Below are positions 49,101-64,000 of a stretch of 64,000 nucleotides of DNA, one piece after another. The position numbers and the translations under genes were made by a program. This stretch comes from Lysobacter sp. yr284 (GTDB taxonomy: Bacteria > Pseudomonadota > Gammaproteobacteria > Xanthomonadales > Xanthomonadaceae): contig NZ_FNPT01000020.1 of assembly GCF_900107375.1 (NCBI RefSeq), positions 31,552 through 95,551 on the forward strand, given 5' to 3'. Position 1 is the stretch's first letter; every line of letters begins with the position of its first letter. The notes beneath the pieces were generated by a model. That model did no database searches, was not told the DNA's origin, and worked only from the letters and a program-made list of their open reading frames with translations.

Positions 49101-49622
49101 CGCCTACGTGGTGCTCAAGCCCGAGGCGGACGCATCGCCGGCCGCGGATACGGTCGCGAAGCTGCGCCAGGATCTGCGCAGGCTGCTGCCCGAATACATG
49201 GTTCCGGCGGACATCGCCGTGATCGAGCGCATCCCGCTCAACGCCAACGGCAAGCTGCAGCGCGACGCGCTTCCGCACATCTGCGCGAATCCGGCGGGAA
49301 CCGGGATCGTCGCCGCGCGCGACGCGACCGAGGCCGAGCTGCTGGCGTTGTGGAAGGAAGTCCTGGCGGTGCAGGACATCGGCGTCGCCGACGACTTCTT
49401 CGCGGCCGGAGGCAATTCGCTGCTGGCCACGCGGCTGGTGGGCCGCGTGCGCGCGCAGTTCGGCCTGGACCAGAGCGAGATCGGCCTCGGCGAGGTGCTG
49501 GAACATCCGACCGTGCAGGGCTTCGCCCATGCGCTGGCGGATGCTCTCGCCATGCGTGCGTCGCGGAGCAAGGCCAGGCACCTGCAAGCGCTGCAGGGCG
49601 AAATGGAAGAAGGAGTGTTTTG

Positions 49623-49623
<1 letters not shown>
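46144..49623 (+). CDS. NRPS module 2 (docking-C-A-PCP), substrate unassigned
   Basis: The ATG overlaps the exporter stop. The 1159-residue protein starts with a TubC-like docking segment at about residues 18-70 ([20 protein letters not shown]). A condensation domain has HHIACDG at 225-231. The adenylation domain has [14 protein letters not shown] and YRTGDLVRW, and the carrier has GGNSL at Ser1092. The specificity residues read DVYFLGGVCK. I cannot match this to a known substrate, though the pocket looks hydrophobic. The A domain departs from the usual pattern near FIHAGYL and LIGVEPIAV, so alignment there is less certain. The next gene begins at the TGATG overlap. Confidence 0.85.
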
Positions 49624-61903
<12,280 letters not shown>

Positions 61904-61907
<4 letters not shown>

Positions 61908-64000
61908 ATACGATCAAGCCCGTTCTCCAAGAAATGGACGCGAAGGAGATGGACCGGCTGCTGGCGCTGGCCAAGTCCCGTGGGATCGGCAAGAAGGCCG
62001 AGTCCGTCGCGGCGATTCCGGTGGTCCCGCGCGACGGGCCGATGCCGCTGTCCTATTCGCAGCGGGGGCTGTGGCTGCTGTCGCAGAACGAGCAGGCCGG
62101 CGCGATCTATCACATCCCCGGCGCACTGCGCATCCGCGGCGACCTGGACCGCGCCGCGCTGCGCCGCAGCCTGGACGCGCTTATGGCGCGGCACGAAGCC
62201 TTGCGCACCGTTTTCGATTCCGTCGACGGAGAGCCGCAAGTCAGGCTGCTTCCGCCGGATACCGCGTTGCCGTCGGTCGAACACGATCTTCGCGGCCACG
62301 GCGACGCCCAGGCGGAGCTGCGGCGGCTGGCCGACGCGGAAGCGTCCGCGCCCTTCAGCCTCGCGCAGGGGCCGCTCATCCGCAGCCGCCTGATCCGGAC
62401 GAGCGAGGACGAGCACGTGCTGTTGCTCACCCAGCACCACATCGTCTCCGACGGCTGGTCGGCCGGCGTGCTCGCCAGGGAACTCAGCGCGCTGTATGCC
62501 GCGTTCCAGCAGGGGCAGGACGATCCGTTGCCGCCCTTGCCCATCCAATATCCGGACTACGCGGCCTGGCAGCGAGGCTGGCTCGACGCGCAGCGCCTGT
62601 CGGCGCAGACCGATCACTGGGGACAGGCCCTGGCCGGAGCGCCGGCGTTGCTGGAGCTGCCGACCGATCGGCCGCGTCCGCCGTTGCAGGATTATTCGGG
62701 CTCGCATTTGCCGTTCTCTCTCGATGCTGAACTGACGCGTGCGTTGAAGCGCCTGAGCCAGCAGCACGGCACGACGTTGTTCATCACCCTGCTGGCGGCC
62801 TGGGCCGCGGTGCTGGCGAAGCTGTCCGGCCAGCAGGACATCGTGATCGGCACGCCGACCGCCAACCGGAGCCATCCGGATACGCAAGGCCTGATCGGCT
62901 ATTTCGTCAACACGCTGGCGCTGCGCCTCGACCTGGCGGGATCGCCCACGGTCGCGGAACTGCTGGAACGCGCGCGCGCGGTGGTTTCCTCCGCGCAGGA
63001 ACACCGCGACCTGCCGTTCGAAAAGGTCATGGAGGCGGTGCAGCCGCCGCGCCACCTGAGCCACACCCCGATCTTCCAGGTCCTGTTCAACTGGGACGAC
63101 GAGATCTCGCTGCCGGCGCAGGCGTCCAACATCCACGTCACCCCGGTCGCGACGCACTACGAGGTGTCGCGTTACGACCTGAAATTGAACTTCTCCGAGC
63201 GCGACGATGTCCTGCACGGCACTCTGATCTACGCGACCGCGCTGTTCGACGCGGCCACCGTGCAGCGGCACGCGGACTATATCGAGACCGTGCTGCGCGC
63301 GATGGTCGCCGACAGCGGTCGGCCGCTTGCGGCCATCGACGTCCTGGCGCCGCGCGAGCGTTCGCAGTTGCTGACCGAGTGGAACGCGACCGAAGCGTGG
63401 TATCCGCAGGATCGCAGCGTGCACGGCCTGTTCGAGGAACAGGCGCAGCGCACGCCGCAGGCGCCGGCGGTGATCCACGGCGCGCGTACGCTGAGCTACG
63501 CGCAGGTCAACGAGCAGGCCAATCGTCTGGCCCACCGGCTGATCGAGCTGGGCGCGGGCGCGCAGACGCGGGTGGCGATCTGTGCGGACCGCAGCCCGGC
63601 GATGGTGATCGCGATGTTGGCGGTGCTGAAGTCGGGCGCGGCGTACGTGCCGCTGGATCCGGCGTATCCGTCCGAGCGTCTGGCGCAGGTGCTGGCCGAT
63701 GCGGCGCCGGGGCTGGTGCTGAGCGACGCGGCCGGCCGCGCGGCGTTGGGCGAGGCGGCGCTGGACGGGCGCACCGCGCTGGACCTGGAGCCGCTGTGCG
63801 GCGAGGGCGATGCGGCGACGGCGTGGTCGGACCGGCCGGCGAGCGACCCGCAGGTGGCGGGTGCGACGTCCTCGGACCTGGCGTACGTGATCTACACCTC
63901 GGGATCGACGGGAACGCCGAAGGGCGTGATGGTGGAGCACCGTTCGCTGGTGAACTTCCACCAGGCGATGCGCGAGCGGATCTACCGCGGCGATCGCGCG
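61904..64000 (+). CDS. NRPS module 7, partial (C and start of A)
   Basis: The ATG overlaps the previous stop (ATGA), and the frame stays open to the window end, giving 699 residues. A short linker is followed by a condensation domain with HHIVSDG at 178-184, then the first part of an adenylation domain up to YVIYTSGSTGTPKG. The specificity pocket lies beyond the window, so no substrate can be given. The C domain closely resembles that of module 6, suggesting module duplication. The assembly line continues to the right. Confidence 0.88.

Noticed and set aside
46033..49587. Long minus-strand frame opposite NRPS module 2
   Set aside because: Same GC-driven shadow; no family features, and the plus strand is a full C-A-PCP module.

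Overview
The window is high-GC DNA from what looks like a Lysobacter/Xanthomonadaceae-type gammaproteobacterium. I infer this from the base composition, the codon use, a MacAB-like exporter with an ADOP-type permease, an NtrC/NtrY-type regulator pair, and a very large NRPS operon. I cannot prove the taxonomy from the sequence. The left half (1-29.1 kb) is a composite defence island. The right half (29.7-64 kb) is an export/regulation block followed by a nonribosomal peptide (NRPS) operon that runs off the window.

Region 1 (1-11.9 kb) is a DNA phosphorothioation-type system. It opens with a truncated gene whose product joins a PD-(D/E)xK-like nuclease motif to an FtsK-type motor. Next come a small membrane protein and a nucleoside-2-deoxyribosyltransferase-like protein. 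Then follows a four-gene operon for a DUF4007 protein (SspB-like), a large P-loop ATPase (SspC-like), a PAPS-reductase-like PP-loop enzyme (SspD/DndC-like) and a cysteine desulfurase (SspA/DndA-like).

Region 2 (11.9-29.1 kb) starts with two small unknown genes and a P4-type integrase pseudogene. A Nudix-containing protein is divergent from a type I restriction operon, hsdR-hsdM-hsdS. That operon is translationally coupled to a 1335-residue protein that fuses a second HsdM-like domain (motif NPPI instead of NPPY/F), one HsdS-like target recognition domain, a beta-rich segment and a STAND/AAA-like NTPase. A second, separate P-loop NTPase follows. This five-gene unit is my best candidate for an undescribed or poorly described system. 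The region ends with a frameshifted AlbA_2 (Schlafen-like) gene, a small CPCG-motif protein and a second, internally deleted integrase remnant. The two integrase remnants bracket the block from 14 to 28.5 kb.

Region 3 (29.7-40.2 kb) holds an HlyD/MacA-type adaptor, an ABC ATPase, an 806-residue duplicated FtsX-type permease, a sigma-54 activator, its NtrY-like kinase and a membrane-anchored M28 peptidase. A -24/-12 sigma-54 promoter match with two related upstream palindromes sits directly before the adaptor gene, which suggests the cluster regulates itself.

Region 4 (40.3-64 kb) is one co-directional operon. It begins with a nicotianamine-synthase-like enzyme, then an NRPS (C-A-PCP), a SyrD/PvdE-type exporter, a second NRPS (docking-C-A-PCP), a 4094-residue four-module NRPS and the start of a fourth NRPS. 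Reading the A-domain codes gives Ala - unassigned - unassigned - (module 4 has only an inactive A-domain stub) - Gly - Ser - (next, cut off). No epimerase, thioesterase or MbtH gene is visible in the window. The likely product is an exported, probably modified peptide.
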